Numbered from the stretch's first letter, positions 8,793-18,627 are shown. The stretch is DNA of 64,000 bases from Verrucomicrobiales bacterium (GCA_029213195.1 JARGNI010000025.1:1-64000); one strand, 5' to 3'. Program-made: numbers and translations. The notes: a model not told the origin generated them from the letters alone.

Positions 8793-9518
8793 CTAATGAT
8801 TCAGAAGTCTTCCCAATTCTTCTCGAAGGAGGCGTGGAGAGCTCTCGTCGCAGTGATTCAGAAGGATACCGCTCTCGAGGGGGAGCTCGAGAAGCTTCTT
8901 TGCCGAAACGAGGATTTCGCGTGATGACTCGTTGAGCCAGATTGGAGGCCAGTGTGACCGTCCGAACCAGTGAGCAAAGAGATCGTTGGCGAAAAGAAGC
9001 TGGCGATCTCGGGAATAGAAACCCGAATGCCCTTGCGTGTGGCCGGGGAGCCCGATCACCTGGAGACCTCCCCATACCGGGAGTGTCTCTTCATCATCAT
9101 ACCAGTAATCGATCTCGGGCGGGAGGTAGTGGAAGAGACTGCGTGCGGTTCTTTCGAGGATTCCGCAGAATCGGCTGGCACCCCGATAGGCGTGCACTCC
9201 CTCGATGTGATCGCGATCCCTGGCTGGGGCATAGATCCGGGCACCGGTTCGCTCTTTCCATTCCCGGAGATGGAGAGTGTGATCGATGTGGCCATGGCTG
9301 ACCAGGATGGTGTCGATCTCGCTGGCGTGATGCCCGATCTCCTCCAGCTTCCGTAGAGTGGTCTGAGGGCGGCAGGTCAGGAATCCGCCATCGATCAGGG
9401 TGATGCGTCCGCGATCCTCCAATGCGTAGTGGTGAACCACCTTTCCTCGAATCTGAAGGCAGTCCGGAGCTACCTGAATGATGCGAGGTGATGAGAGTTG
9501 ATTCCAGAATCGGATCAT
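8793..9518 (-). CDS. MBL-fold metallohydrolase
   Basis: Metallo-beta-lactamase superfamily hydrolase of 241 residues without a signal peptide. The dinuclear metal site is visible as SHGHIDH (H75, H77, D79, H80), the later GLPGHTQGHSG (third-ligand His) and FANDLF (bridging Asp), with a late His in LLNHCDE. The order matches glyoxalase II-like and lactonase-like members; the substrate cannot be told. It is divergent from, and nearly abuts, the TIM-barrel gene starting at 9533. Its stop lies 112 bp upstream of the thioredoxin start, outside the candidate promoter core. Confidence 0.88.
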   Translation of the reverse strand: MIRFWNQLSSPRIIQVAPDCLQIRGKVVHHYALEDRGRITLIDGGFLTCRPQTTLRKLEEIGHHASEIDTILVSHGHIDHTLHLREWKERTGARIYAPARDRDHIEGVHAYRGASRFCGILERTARSLFHYLPPEIDYWYDDEETLPVWGGLQVIGLPGHTQGHSGFYSRDRQLLFANDLFAHWFGRSHWPPIWLNESSREILVSAKKLLELPLESGILLNHCDESSPRLLREELGRLLNH

Positions 9519-9532
9519 GTCATGACTGCATA

Positions 9533-10516
9533 ATGCAGAATCCAGACCTTTCCAATCATCCTTGCGATCCGAGCTCTTCCGGTATGCGGCGACGCAATTT
9601 CCTCCTAGGAGCAGGAGTTGCCGGAGTTTCGAGTGCTGCGATGTGGAATACGGAGACGTTGGCCAGGGATGGCGATTCGAAAGAGTTCAAGCTTTGCCTG
9701 AACATGTCGACGATCCGTGGGCATGAACTGGATGCGGCTCAAGAGATCGAGGTCGCTGGAAAGGCCGGGTATGATGGGATCGAACCCTGGTTTCGCAAGA
9801 TCAACAGCTATGTCGAAGGTGGAGGGAGTCTCAAGGACCTGAAAAAGCGTCTCGATGATCATGGACTGTCCGTCGAGAGTGCCATTGGATTCGCGAAGTG
9901 GATCGTCAATGATCCCGATGAGCGAGCTGCAGGTCTGGAAGAAGCCAAGCGGGATATGGAAACGATTGCGGCATTGGGAGGAACCCGGATTGCGGCTCCA
10001 CCTGCCGGGGTGAAGAAGGGAGAGGTCGTAGATCTTGATGATGCAGCCGATCGCTATCGGACACTCCTCGAACTCGGGGCCTCAGTCGGGGTTACCCCCC
10101 AGATTGAGATGTGGGGAGGGCATCCCACGATCGGAACCATCGAGAAGGCCCTCTACATCGCGATTCGGGCCGGACATCCGGATGCCTGCTTTCTCGGAGA
10201 CGTCTACCACACCTACAAGGGGGGCTCTTCCTTCGATTCCATCCTCTTGATGGGACCCCATGCCTTGCGCGCCTACCACATGAACGATTACCCGGCGGAT
10301 CCTCCTCGAGAAACGATCAAGGACTCCGACCGTGTCTTTCCCGGCGATGGCATTGCTCCGATTCCCGAGATTCTCCGCAAGTTCAAGTCGGTGGGGGCCT
10401 ATCCTGCACTTTCGCTCGAGCTGTTCAACAAGGACTACTGGGCTATGCCTGTCGACGAATGTGCGAAGGTAGGGCTCGAAAAAATGAAGGCCGTTGTCGC
10501 AGCGTCGGCGTCCTGA
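9533..10516 (+). CDS. Tat-exported sugar phosphate isomerase/epimerase-like TIM-barrel protein
   Basis: Xylose isomerase-like TIM-barrel family. The N-terminus carries a Tat motif (M-R-R-R-N-F-L-L-G near residue 18) and a hydrophobic stretch ending in Ala-rich sequence, so the protein is exported folded. Conserved barrel segments include AGYDGIEPWF, TRIAAPPAG, GVTPQIEMWG, CFLGDVYHTYKGG and AYPALSLELFNKDYW, which supply the Glu/Asp/His residues expected for a divalent metal. Many secreted homologues occur in sugar catabolism sets of Verrucomicrobiota and Planctomycetes. The frame is open to a GTG at 9488, but the ATG at 9533 was chosen; an ATG at 9584, immediately before RRR, is also possible. 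Confidence 0.87.
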   Translation: MQNPDLSNHPCDPSSSGMRRRNFLLGAGVAGVSSAAMWNTETLARDGDSKEFKLCLNMSTIRGHELDAAQEIEVAGKAGYDGIEPWFRKINSYVEGGGSLKDLKKRLDDHGLSVESAIGFAKWIVNDPDERAAGLEEAKRDMETIAALGGTRIAAPPAGVKKGEVVDLDDAADRYRTLLELGASVGVTPQIEMWGGHPTIGTIEKALYIAIRAGHPDACFLGDVYHTYKGGSSFDSILLMGPHALRAYHMNDYPADPPRETIKDSDRVFPGDGIAPIPEILRKFKSVGAYPALSLELFNKDYWAMPVDECAKVGLEKMKAVVAASAS

Positions 10517-10524
10517 CGTTTGGG

Positions 10525-11103
10525 CTATCTCTCGCAGCGATAGACAAAAGCTGGCGGGAGGTTTTTCCAGACCGTGGGGCTCTGTTCGACCGTCGAGAAA
10601 TTCTCGTGGAGAAACTTTCGGAACCGCTGTCCGCTGGGTAGGGCGAGCCCCTGCCAATAGGCAAAGGTGGCAAACTTGCCTCCGGGTGGCAGCACCTCGA
10701 ACATGGCGTGGAGACACTGGTCCTGCAGTTCCGGAGAAAAGGATGCCCACGGGAGCCCGCAGATGATTGCGTCCGCAGTTTCAATCCCAGCTTCCCGAGC
10801 CAGGGGAACCACATTGCTGACGCAGTCCTCGTGAATCGTGATTTCCGGGCAGCGTCGACTTGTGATGGCTGCGAGCTCGGGGTCTCTTTCGATCGCGATG
10901 AAACGGGTGTCTTCCTTCTTTCGTTTCGCCACGGCTTCGGTAAAGACTCCCGTCCCCGGGCCAAACTCGATGACCGAGCCGATCGTATCCCAATCGATCC
11001 AGTCGACCATGGCATCGGCAAGACCCTGCGAAGAAGGGGCAATTGCTCCGACGTGTCCGAGATTCCTCAGAAAGGCTCGGAAGAAATGATGGTGATGCGA
11101 CAT
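10525..11103 (-). CDS. PmtA-like SAM-dependent methyltransferase
   Basis: SAM-dependent methyltransferase resembling the Rhodobacter-type phosphatidylethanolamine N-methyltransferase PmtA and rRNA adenine dimethylase relatives. The PmtA-typical N-terminus HVGAIAPSSQGLADAM is followed by the SAM motif VIEFGPGTGVFTEAV (about 44-58), the acidic IAIERDPE motif II and the IICGLPWASF motif. Length (192) fits. It may methylate a phospholipid head group, but the specificity is inferred only from similarity. It is last in a five-gene - strand run, 19 bp after the kinase-fold candidate, and converges with the TIM-barrel gene. Confidence 0.8.
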   Translation of the reverse strand: MSHHHHFFRAFLRNLGHVGAIAPSSQGLADAMVDWIDWDTIGSVIEFGPGTGVFTEAVAKRKKEDTRFIAIERDPELAAITSRRCPEITIHEDCVSNVVPLAREAGIETADAIICGLPWASFSPELQDQCLHAMFEVLPPGGKFATFAYWQGLALPSGQRFRKFLHENFSTVEQSPTVWKNLPPAFVYRCER

Positions 11104-11122
11104 GCCGAGTATCGAACGCAGC

Positions 11123-12151
11123 TCAGCTGCGTGTCCGAGAGAGAGAGACCTCGAGATTTTTTTTCACCAGTTCTCCCATCGTCTCGCATTTGGAGAACGC
11201 TTTGCACTCATGGTAGGTGTTGAGTTCTTCACGCAATCGCAGGACGTTTTCTTCCGGTGAAATGATATCCGGGCACATGGCCTCCCAGAAGGCACCGATG
11301 CGGTTGTGGGCGAGTTTGAGTCGACGCTTCATCAGGGTGCGCTCCTCGTCCTGATACTGTCGGGTGGTCTGGTAGTTGATCAGGTTGGTACAGAGCTCGA
11401 CCACACTTGCGTTCTCGAGAAAGAACTGGGGAAGATATATTTCCTTGTAGCCTTCGTAGGACTGCTGATCGAAGTCGATCGCGCGAACACGATACTGGGC
11501 ATCTTCGAAGTCCGGGGTGATATCGACCACGTAATTGTAGCTTCTCATATCTCCGAGGAGACGGAGAAAACTCCGTTCGTTGAACTTCACAAACTCTTTG
11601 GCGACCCGAACATCGTTGGTTTCGGGGCGGCTGAAGTATTCGGCAATGAAGTGGTCGCCGGGAACACCCGCGATATGCTCTTCGATGAGAGTGTCTCCGT
11701 TGACGAGGTAGTTGATTCGGTTGGGGGAGAGGATGTGCTCCAGCTCGAGACCATAGATCCGGGAGGCGTCAGCAATCTTCACATAGAAGTGATCGTAGTT
11801 GTCATTGAACTGGTTCACGATTCGGACGCGGAAGGGGCGGGAGTTCCCGAAATCACAAAAATCGACCCGCTCCATCACGAGGTGTTCACTGACCCTGACA
11901 TCGTTCGTCTTGAGGAGTGAGTAAATGCGGATGAGTTTCTCACTCAGGTCATCGCGAATTCCCGGTTCGTAGAACGCTGTCTTCCAAAGGGTATCGTTTC
12001 CCTCGCGATCGAACAGCGGGAAGAGTTGCGAGAATCGGTGCATGTCCTCGTAGACCACGGGGATCTCGAAGGATCGCTCGAATTGATCGAGATAGAGTCC
12101 CAGACCCTTGCTGACCGGATAGTAGCGTTTCTTTTTGAGGTTGATACTCAT
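11123..12151 (-). CDS. Conserved hypothetical protein, possible protein-kinase-like fold
   Basis: A 342-residue cytoplasmic protein not recognised by name. Three motifs in order suggest a protein kinase/aminoglycoside phosphotransferase-like fold: a strand with lysine (FYVKIAD, K125), a catalytic-loop-like segment GDMRSYNYVV (D201, N206) and a metal-binding-like segment YRVRAIDFD (D226, D228). The region before K125 does not show a clear glycine-rich loop. It lies between a sulfatase and a PmtA-like methyltransferase with gaps of about 20 bp. If the fold is right it could be a small-molecule or lipid kinase. No family name is claimed. Confidence 0.7.
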   Translation of the reverse strand: MSINLKKKRYYPVSKGLGLYLDQFERSFEIPVVYEDMHRFSQLFPLFDREGNDTLWKTAFYEPGIRDDLSEKLIRIYSLLKTNDVRVSEHLVMERVDFCDFGNSRPFRVRIVNQFNDNYDHFYVKIADASRIYGLELEHILSPNRINYLVNGDTLIEEHIAGVPGDHFIAEYFSRPETNDVRVAKEFVKFNERSFLRLLGDMRSYNYVVDITPDFEDAQYRVRAIDFDQQSYEGYKEIYLPQFFLENASVVELCTNLINYQTTRQYQDEERTLMKRRLKLAHNRIGAFWEAMCPDIISPEENVLRLREELNTYHECKAFSKCETMGELVKKNLEVSLSRTRS

Positions 12152-12171
12152 GGTGGCCTCAAGGGGAAGGG

Positions 12172-13638
12172 CTAATTGACGGTCGGCCAGATGTAGAGCG
12201 ATTGCTTCAGTGCTTCAAATTGCTCTTCGAGCAGTGCTGGGAGGTCCTCTGCCGAAGCGTCGCTGGTAGCCGGGTCGAAGGAGTTTGATTCCACCGGATC
12301 GTGTTCGAGGTCGTAGATCTCGAAATCGATCAGCTTCGATTGCAGGACTTGCTCCTTGTTGGCCTCGTCCACCTGGGAAAGTTTGGGGAGGCCGGTCAGA
12401 GAGGCGAGAACCTTGTAGTGGCCCTTCCTCATCGAGATCTTGGCCGAGTTGATCGCGTTGAAGTAGAGCCACACGAGCGGTTTCTCACGCGTGAACGTCT
12501 CGCCTTCGAACAGCGGACTGATGTCGGTTCCGTCCAACGTAAGGTCGGCCGGAAACTTCGCTCCGGACAGGGAAGCAAAGGTGGGGAGGAAATCCAGAGA
12601 AGAGACCACCTCACCAGAGATCTGTCCCGGCTCGATCTTTTCCGGCCAGCGCATCAATCCCGCGACACGATAACCGGCTTCGTGAGTGTGTAGTTTCATC
12701 CCTCGCCAGGGGCCGGGGCGCCCATAGCTGCGATTTGCGGAACGATAGCGATTCAGCGTCTCAGGTCCGTTGTCCGACGTGAAGATGACAAGGGTGTTCT
12801 TCCCGATTCCGAGTTCATCCAGGGCGTTGAGGATTTTCCCAGTCGCGGCATCCAGGTTCTCGACATTGGCGAAATACTGGGCTTCGTCGTGATTCAACGC
12901 GCTCCGGTTTTCATATTTTTTTACCATCTCCGGAGGGGAGGCGACGGGCTCATGAGGTTCGTGATAGGCAACGTAGGCAAAGAAGGGTTGCTCGGGGGAT
13001 TTCTCGTGATGTTCTCGGATCCATTGGATCGCTTCGTCCGCCACGATCTGGCAGCTGTATCCCTCGATCGGTCCGATCTCGGCTCCGTTGCGGACAAAGT
13101 TGATTGGGTTTTCGTGGGAGGGCGCTGCGTTGTTCTGGGTCGCGAACCAGTGGTCGAATCCATGATCTCCGGGTTGGGCCTGCTTCTCCGAATTGAACAT
13201 CGCATTGCAGTGCCACTTTCCGCTCATGCAGGTCGCGTAGCCCGCGTCGCGGAGCATCTCCGCGATGGTAAACTCCTCCTTCCGCATCTCGACGAGGTTT
13301 CTCGAGTTCTTTGGAGCTTGGTCAGGCGATGCCTGGGGGATCCAATCGTAAACACCCGCTCGATTGGGGTTTCTTCCTGTCAATAAACCGACTCGGGAAG
13401 GGGAGCAGACCGGAGAAGCGCTATAGAAACTGGTGAAGCGAATTCCTTCTTCCGCCATTCTCATGAGGTGTGGCGTCTTGATGGAAGGATGTCCGTAGTT
13501 CTGCAGGTCGCCCCAACCGAGATCATCGCAAAGAATGACAACGATATTGGGACGCGGCGGGCTGGAAGCCCAGGAGCCTTGAACCAGGCAAAGGCTGGAC
13601 ACGAGGAGTAGGAGAAGAAGAGGACGGAAACCGTTCAT
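12172..13638 (-). CDS. Secreted sulfatase
   Basis: Type I sulfatase that hydrolyses sulfate esters, in the periplasm or outside the cell. A signal peptide (1-25) is followed by the metal site NIVVILCDDLGWGD and the formylglycine motif C78-S-P-S-R-V-G-L-L-T-G-R, where the Cys would be converted to formylglycine. Further family segments are GKWH, the IFTSDNGPE metal site and LDGTDISPL. The 488-residue length is normal. The frame stays open upstream to 14184, but that part overlaps the pseudouridine synthase and has no family similarity, so the ATG at 13638 with a signal peptide is used. A sulfotransferase lies two genes upstream. Confidence 0.93.
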   Translation of the reverse strand: MNGFRPLLLLLLVSSLCLVQGSWASSPPRPNIVVILCDDLGWGDLQNYGHPSIKTPHLMRMAEEGIRFTSFYSASPVCSPSRVGLLTGRNPNRAGVYDWIPQASPDQAPKNSRNLVEMRKEEFTIAEMLRDAGYATCMSGKWHCNAMFNSEKQAQPGDHGFDHWFATQNNAAPSHENPINFVRNGAEIGPIEGYSCQIVADEAIQWIREHHEKSPEQPFFAYVAYHEPHEPVASPPEMVKKYENRSALNHDEAQYFANVENLDAATGKILNALDELGIGKNTLVIFTSDNGPETLNRYRSANRSYGRPGPWRGMKLHTHEAGYRVAGLMRWPEKIEPGQISGEVVSSLDFLPTFASLSGAKFPADLTLDGTDISPLFEGETFTREKPLVWLYFNAINSAKISMRKGHYKVLASLTGLPKLSQVDEANKEQVLQSKLIDFEIYDLEHDPVESNSFDPATSDASAEDLPALLEEQFEALKQSLYIWPTVN

Positions 13639-13678
13639 AGTCTTGATTCTAGACGGGAATCGGAGAGAGGGAAAACAA

Positions 13679-14401
13679 TCAGTTTTGTTTTTCTCCAGGC
13701 TTGGGAAGGAATAGGGAAACCTCCGATGGGGTAAGGTGCCGCCACTGACCCGGCGCAAGGTCATCGGGCAGTCGTAAATCTCCGATTTGTTCACGGTGAA
13801 GCGATCGGAGCCGGATGCCGTCGAGCCGGTGAAACATGCGCTTGATCTGGTGATAGCGCCCTTCGCGCAAGATGACGAGAGCTCGACAGGGATCGAGAAT
13901 CTGCAGTTCTGCCGGCTTTGTTTGAATGTCCTCTGGAAGAAAGTGAAAGCCTTCCTGAAAACGTGCCACGGCTTCGAAAGGGATCTCGCGATCGGTTTCC
14001 ACGAGGTAGGTCTTGGCCAAGTGACTCTCAGGGTCGGTGATGGAGCTCGTCCATCGACCGTCATTGGAGAGGAGCAGCAGCCCGGAGGAACTGCGGTCGA
14101 GACGACCGGCAAGATGGAGCGTATCCCGCTCGGGCAGCTCGATCTTCTCGAGGACAGTCGGGTGTTCCGGATCTCGAGTCGCACTGACCACTCCGATTCG
14201 CTTGTGGGTCATCAGGTAAACTCGGCGCAGGCCTTCCTGGAGCAGGCATGTCCCCAGCTCCACTCGGGAGAACTTGTCGATCTCGCGGCGGTGTTCCACT
14301 GTGACCGACTCGTCAACTCGAACCACCCGACGGAGGATTTCCTGCCGAGCGGTTCGTTCGCTCCACCCTTTTGTCTTGGCGAGAAATTGGTCGAGTCTCA
14401 C
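13679..14401 (-). CDS. RsuA-family pseudouridine synthase
   Basis: Pseudouridine synthase of the RsuA/RluB/RluE type, modifying rRNA. An N-terminal S4-like RNA-binding segment (MRLDQFLAKTKGWSERTARQEI) is followed by the catalytic motif GRLDRSSSGLLLLSND, with the aspartate in GRLD, then KTYLVE and the late EGRYHQIKRMF motif. Length (240) and the S4 domain favour RsuA (16S rRNA). It lies 34 bp after the sulfotransferase and 40 bp before the sulfatase; no functional tie to either is apparent. Confidence 0.92.
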   Translation of the reverse strand: MRLDQFLAKTKGWSERTARQEILRRVVRVDESVTVEHRREIDKFSRVELGTCLLQEGLRRVYLMTHKRIGVVSATRDPEHPTVLEKIELPERDTLHLAGRLDRSSSGLLLLSNDGRWTSSITDPESHLAKTYLVETDREIPFEAVARFQEGFHFLPEDIQTKPAELQILDPCRALVILREGRYHQIKRMFHRLDGIRLRSLHREQIGDLRLPDDLAPGQWRHLTPSEVSLFLPKPGEKQN

Positions 14402-14435
14402 AACGGTGTCGTCTTGGAATTTCGACGAATCGCCT

Positions 14436-15590
14436 TCAATCGATCACCTCGATCGAGTCGGGCTGCTCGTAGCCCCACTCCCGCAAAGCGAATCCCCATT
14501 CGTCGTGAATGCGGTCGATTTGCTTTTTCGTCAGCTGGTACTGGTTTCGCTTGTAGCCTTTTCTGGCTTCCGCGTAGGCAGTGACCTGTTCCAGGGAGGA
14601 CTCTTTTCCTTCGAGTTGAAACCCGTCGTAGACCCGGCCGACTTCTTTCACGGGATCCTCGACCACTTTCTCATACGAAGTCTCGATGATGCGATCCCCG
14701 ATTTTTTCTCGCTGTTCGAGGTACCCTCTCATGAGGCGGCCGTACTTGTAGAAGACCATTTCTTCGAGATCGATGTCGGCAAAATCGTGCCACGAAAAGG
14801 CGTTGAAGAGCCTGGGGTAGTGGTGGAGCATCGAGGCGAAGACCTCGAACGGATTCCGGACGATGTGGACAAATCGGGCCTCCGGGAAAATCTCGTCGAG
14901 CAAAGTGAGCCGAGCCGTCGAAGCGGGATTTTTCAGAAGGAGTTGTTTATCGCCACCGGCAATGGAGAGCTTCTTGAGGAGCAGCTGATACGAGTCCTTG
15001 AAGCGCGTTTTCTCCTCGTCTGTCGCCCCTTCCAGGAAAATGGAACGATCGAAATGCTCCTTCATCTGGTGGGGGTAGTAAAAAACGTTGTAGTAGCAGA
15101 TGGGATTCAGGTTCCCAATCGCCATTTCTTCTTCCTGGGGTTCGTCGATGGCAACCTTGACCTGATCCATGCCGCGATCTTTCGGCATCACACGCGAGAC
15201 GATGGCACGCCCGATGACCCGGGTAGGATTGAGGAGGCTGTGAGGCATTGCCGTCTGCCCGAAATCGATGGTCGAGAAGTGGGTCCCGCAGGACATCAGG
15301 TTGTGCAGATGGGTGGTCCCACTTCTCCAATGTCCGACCAGGAAAATCGGAGGGTGAGGGAGCTGATACGACGCCACCTTCGCACCAAAAAAGAGACGCT
15401 CGCTGAGGGTGAAGGGCTGGCGGAGGATTACCGCAAGAAGACTCCGGAAACGCTGGGCACGAGTTCGGGGGGAATACTCGTCATTCTGTTGGAGATGGGC
15501 ACGGAGTGTCCGATAATCGCATCCCGCGAGCGGGTGCAGCCCCGGAGGAGCTTCGGTCATCGCACGTTCCATGTTCCATCGGCCGGCCAT
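14436..15590 (-). CDS. PAPS-dependent sulfotransferase family protein
   Basis: Sulfotransferase that would move sulfate from PAPS to an acceptor. The 5'-phosphosulfate loop is PPIFLVGHWRSGTTHLHNL (about 80-98), and the 3'-phosphate binding segment is FVHIVRNPFEVFASMLHHYP. The PKDR and KNP segments are also typical of the bacterial sulfotransferase family (384 residues). Two further in-frame ATG codons lie within the first 11 residues. It heads a - strand run with a sulfatase two genes on, so sulfate transfer and removal are encoded together, though the sulfatase is exported. Acceptor unknown. Confidence 0.85.
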   Translation of the reverse strand: MAGRWNMERAMTEAPPGLHPLAGCDYRTLRAHLQQNDEYSPRTRAQRFRSLLAVILRQPFTLSERLFFGAKVASYQLPHPPIFLVGHWRSGTTHLHNLMSCGTHFSTIDFGQTAMPHSLLNPTRVIGRAIVSRVMPKDRGMDQVKVAIDEPQEEEMAIGNLNPICYYNVFYYPHQMKEHFDRSIFLEGATDEEKTRFKDSYQLLLKKLSIAGGDKQLLLKNPASTARLTLLDEIFPEARFVHIVRNPFEVFASMLHHYPRLFNAFSWHDFADIDLEEMVFYKYGRLMRGYLEQREKIGDRIIETSYEKVVEDPVKEVGRVYDGFQLEGKESSLEQVTAYAEARKGYKRNQYQLTKKQIDRIHDEWGFALREWGYEQPDSIEVID

Positions 15591-15717
15591 CGTTATTTGA
15601 AGAGGGGGAAGTCAAGAAAAGCAGGGCACCCATCGGGGTGCATCGATTCTCTTGGGATTCCTTACCCGCAATCGGCCCAGTCGCAAGCCGGGAAGAGTGT
15701 CTTTTCTCCGGGGCACG

Positions 15718-15751
15718 AAAAAAGCGACCCCGCGTTTCGCAGGGTCGCTTT
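15718..15751 (-). terminator. Terminator of pyruvate phosphate dikinase gene
   Basis: Hairpin with a 10-bp outer stem (15751-15742 with 15730-15721), one mismatch, a 3-bp inner stem and a 3-nt loop, continuing into six T on the - strand. It lies 44 bp after the ppdK stop codon. Confidence 0.85.
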
Positions 15752-15795
15752 CGAAAATCGAGGAACCGAGAAGTCAGCTCCTGATGGAAGCAAGA

Positions 15796-18627
15796 CTACT
15801 TCTTACGAGCGGTCTTCTTTTTCGTCGCCTTCTTCTTGGGAGCCGGAGCGTCCTCGAGAGCAGCCTGGGCTGCGGCGAGTTTCGCGATCGGAATCCGGAA
15901 GGGGCTACAGCTGACGTAGTTGAGCCCGGTGCGGTGACAGAATTTCACCGACTCAGGATCACCACCGTGCTCACCACAGATACCTACCTTGAGGTTGGAC
16001 TTGGTGGAGCGGCCTTTCTCTACGCCAATCTCGACCAGTTGTCCGACACCGGTCTGATCCAGTTGAGCAAACGGGTTGTTGTTCACCACCTCTGCGTCCT
16101 GGTAGGCAGGAAGGAAAGAGCTGGAGTCGTCGCGGCTCAATCCGAGTCCGGTCTGGGTGAGATCGTTGGTTCCGAAGCTGAAGAACTGAGCGTGCTCAGC
16201 GACTTCGTTGGCGGTAAGAGCCGCGCGAGGAATCTCGATCATGGTGCCGACCTGGTACTTGAGTTGGCTGGCCTTGAGACCGTGCTTCTCGCGAACTTCC
16301 TTGGCAGCTTCGTCGATGACGGCTTTCTGGAGTTCCAGCTCCTTGGCGTAGCTGACGAGAGGAACCATGATTTCAGGAAGAACCTTGATTCCCTTCTTCT
16401 GCACGTCAGCAGCAGCCTCGAGGATGGCAGTTGCCTGCATCTTCGTAATCTCTGGATAGACGATACCGAGACGGCAACCGCGGTGACCGAGCATGGGGTT
16501 CTCTTCGTGAAGCTCGCTGATGCGTCGCTTGATGAAGTTCGGGGAAACCTTGAGCTTCTTCGCGAGGTCCTTGATCTGCTGAGGCGTCATCGTGCCGATG
16601 AACTCGTGCAGAGGGGGATCGAGAAGACGGATCGTGGCGGGACGACCTTCGAGAGCCTCGAAGATTCCGGTGAAGTCTTTCTTCTGATAAGGAAGAAGCT
16701 TCTTCAGCGCCTTGGCACGACCTGCGTCGTCCTCCGCGAGAATCATCTGGCGAACTGCGTCGATTCGGTTCCCTTCGAAGAACATGTGCTCCGTCCGGGT
16801 AAGACCGATACCTTCGGCACCGAATGCGATTGCGTTGGTGACCTGGCCGGGCGTGTCGGAGTTAGTGCGAACACCCAACTTGCGATACTGGTCAGCCCAC
16901 TTCATGAGCTGGTCATACTTCTTGTAGGTCTGGCTTCGCTTGGCAGCGGCCTTGCCTTCGAGAAGAGCCTGGATGACCTGCGATGGAGCGGTCTTGAGCT
17001 CACCGGCGTAGATGCTTCCGACGAATCCGTTGAGCGAGAGGAAGTCTCCCTCCTTGAGAGTGACCCCACCACCGGAGAGTGTCTTTTTCGAGTAGTCGAC
17101 TGTCATGTCGTGAGCTCCACAGACACAGATCTTACCCATCTGACGAGCGACGAGAGCTGCGTGCGAAGAGGCACCACCACGAGTCGTGAGGATACCCTCT
17201 GCCGCGATCATTCCGCGAAGATCTTCCGGGGAAGTCTCCTGGCGGGTGAGGATGACCTTCTGACCCTTGGCAGCTGCAGCAACAGCGGCCTCTGCGGTGA
17301 AGTAGATCTGGCCGGATGCGGCACCGGGACCGGCAGGAAGTCCGGATCCGATGACCTTGGCCTTCTTCTCCTCGGCACCATCAAAGATGGGCGAAAGAAG
17401 GTGACTGAGATCCTCTGCAGGAATTCGCTGAAGCGCAGTTTCCTTGGTGATGAGCTTTTCGTTGACCATGTCGACAGCGATGTTCACCGCTGCGAAACCA
17501 GTCCGCTTTCCGTTCCGGGTCTGAAGCATCCAGAGCTTGCCCTTCTCGATCGTGAACTCGATGTCCTGAACGTCTTTGAAGTGGCTCTCGAGAATCTTGC
17601 GAATCTTGAGAAGCTGCTTGTGAGAACTCGGAAGGTCCTTGGCCATCTGCTTGACTGGCTTTGGAGTACGGACACCGGCAACCACGTCTTCGCCCTGGGC
17701 GTCGACGAGATATTCACCGTAGAAAACATTCTCTCCGGTGGCGGGGTCACGAGTGAAGGCCACTCCCGTTCCGGAAGTTTTTCCGGTGTTCCCGAAGACC
17801 ATGGCCTGAACGTTGACGGCCGTTCCCCACTCGGCGGGGATACCATACTTCTGACGGTAGACCTTGGCGCGGTCGTTCTGCCAGGAGGAGAACACGGCGT
17901 TCACGGCACCCTGGAGCTGAGCCATTGGATCCTGAGGGAAGTCCTTCTTGGTCCGTGTCTTGATGAGTTTCTTGAACTGAGCCACGATGTCCTTGAGGGC
18001 CGCAACGGAGAGTTCGGAGTCGTCTTGGACTTTCTCCTTTGCCTTGGCCTTGTCGAGGATCGCCTCGAAAGGATCGTGGTGTTCGGTTGCCTTCTGCTCC
18101 ACACCCATGACGACTTCGCCATACATCTGGAGGAAACGACGGTAACTGTCGTAGGCGAAAGCCTCGTCGTTGGCCTTGGCTGCGAGAGCCTGGACCACGT
18201 CGTCGTTGATTCCGAGGTTGAGGATCGTGTCCATCATGCCGGGCATCGACTCGCGAGCGCCGGAACGAACCGAAAGGAGAAGAGGATTCTCGAGGTCACC
18301 GAACTTGGCACCCATGACCTTCTCGGTCTTGGCGATGTTGGCCTCGATCTGCTTCTGGAGATCGGCAGGCCATTTGCGACCGTTCTCGTAGTAGTGCGTG
18401 CAGACCTCGGTCGTGATCGTGAATCCAGCCGGAACAGGAAGTCCGATCAGAGCCATCTCAGCGAGGTTTGCACCCTTTCCGCCGAGGAGGGCTTTTTGGG
18501 TTCCATTGCCATCCGCTTTTTCGCCGCCGAAAAAGTAGACTAGTTTCTTGGAGCTCTTGCGTGAGGGAGCTGCCTTCTTTGCTGCCTTCTTGGTAGCGGT
18601 TTTTTTTGCGGTTTTCTTCGTAGCCAT
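15796..18627 (-). CDS. ppdK: Pyruvate, phosphate dikinase with lysine-rich N- and C-terminal tails
   Basis: Reversibly converts pyruvate, ATP and phosphate to PEP, AMP and PPi. The nucleotide-binding part starts at [12 protein letters not shown], and [21 protein letters not shown] is family-typical. The swivelling phosphohistidine is H489 in [15 protein letters not shown], with Ser in place of the usual regulatory Thr two residues before it. The PEP/pyruvate barrel holds [12 protein letters not shown] and FGTNDLTQ, and the segment after it carries a Cys-containing CGEHGGDP loop. Length is 943, longer than usual because of basic tails: residues 1-28 are Lys/Ala/Thr-rich like histone H1, and the last about 17 residues ([17 protein letters not shown]) are similar. 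The PPi-type phosphofructokinase gene lies directly upstream on the same strand. Confidence 0.96.
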   Translation of the reverse strand: MATKKTAKKTATKKAAKKAAPSRKSSKKLVYFFGGEKADGNGTQKALLGGKGANLAEMALIGLPVPAGFTITTEVCTHYYENGRKWPADLQKQIEANIAKTEKVMGAKFGDLENPLLLSVRSGARESMPGMMDTILNLGINDDVVQALAAKANDEAFAYDSYRRFLQMYGEVVMGVEQKATEHHDPFEAILDKAKAKEKVQDDSELSVAALKDIVAQFKKLIKTRTKKDFPQDPMAQLQGAVNAVFSSWQNDRAKVYRQKYGIPAEWGTAVNVQAMVFGNTGKTSGTGVAFTRDPATGENVFYGEYLVDAQGEDVVAGVRTPKPVKQMAKDLPSSHKQLLKIRKILESHFKDVQDIEFTIEKGKLWMLQTRNGKRTGFAAVNIAVDMVNEKLITKETALQRIPAEDLSHLLSPIFDGAEEKKAKVIGSGLPAGPGAASGQIYFTAEAAVAAAAKGQKVILTRQETSPEDLRGMIAAEGILTTRGGASSHAALVARQMGKICVCGAHDMTVDYSKKTLSGGGVTLKEGDFLSLNGFVGSIYAGELKTAPSQVIQALLEGKAAAKRSQTYKKYDQLMKWADQYRKLGVRTNSDTPGQVTNAIAFGAEGIGLTRTEHMFFEGNRIDAVRQMILAEDDAGRAKALKKLLPYQKKDFTGIFEALEGRPATIRLLDPPLHEFIGTMTPQQIKDLAKKLKVSPNFIKRRISELHEENPMLGHRGCRLGIVYPEITKMQATAILEAAADVQKKGIKVLPEIMVPLVSYAKELELQKAVIDEAAKEVREKHGLKASQLKYQVGTMIEIPRAALTANEVAEHAQFFSFGTNDLTQTGLGLSRDDSSSFLPAYQDAEVVNNNPFAQLDQTGVGQLVEIGVEKGRSTKSNLKVGICGEHGGDPESVKFCHRTGLNYVSCSPFRIPIAKLAAAQAALEDAPAPKKKATKKKTARKK

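Noticed and set aside
13639-14184. Upstream extension of the sulfatase frame
   Set aside because: It overlaps the pseudouridine synthase gene in another frame and lacks family similarity; the signal peptide starts at 13638.
15652-18543. Long + strand open frame (963 residues) opposite ppdK
   Set aside because: It is the complement of a gene with clear family motifs; the translated product is Leu/Val/Asp-biased with no recognisable domain.
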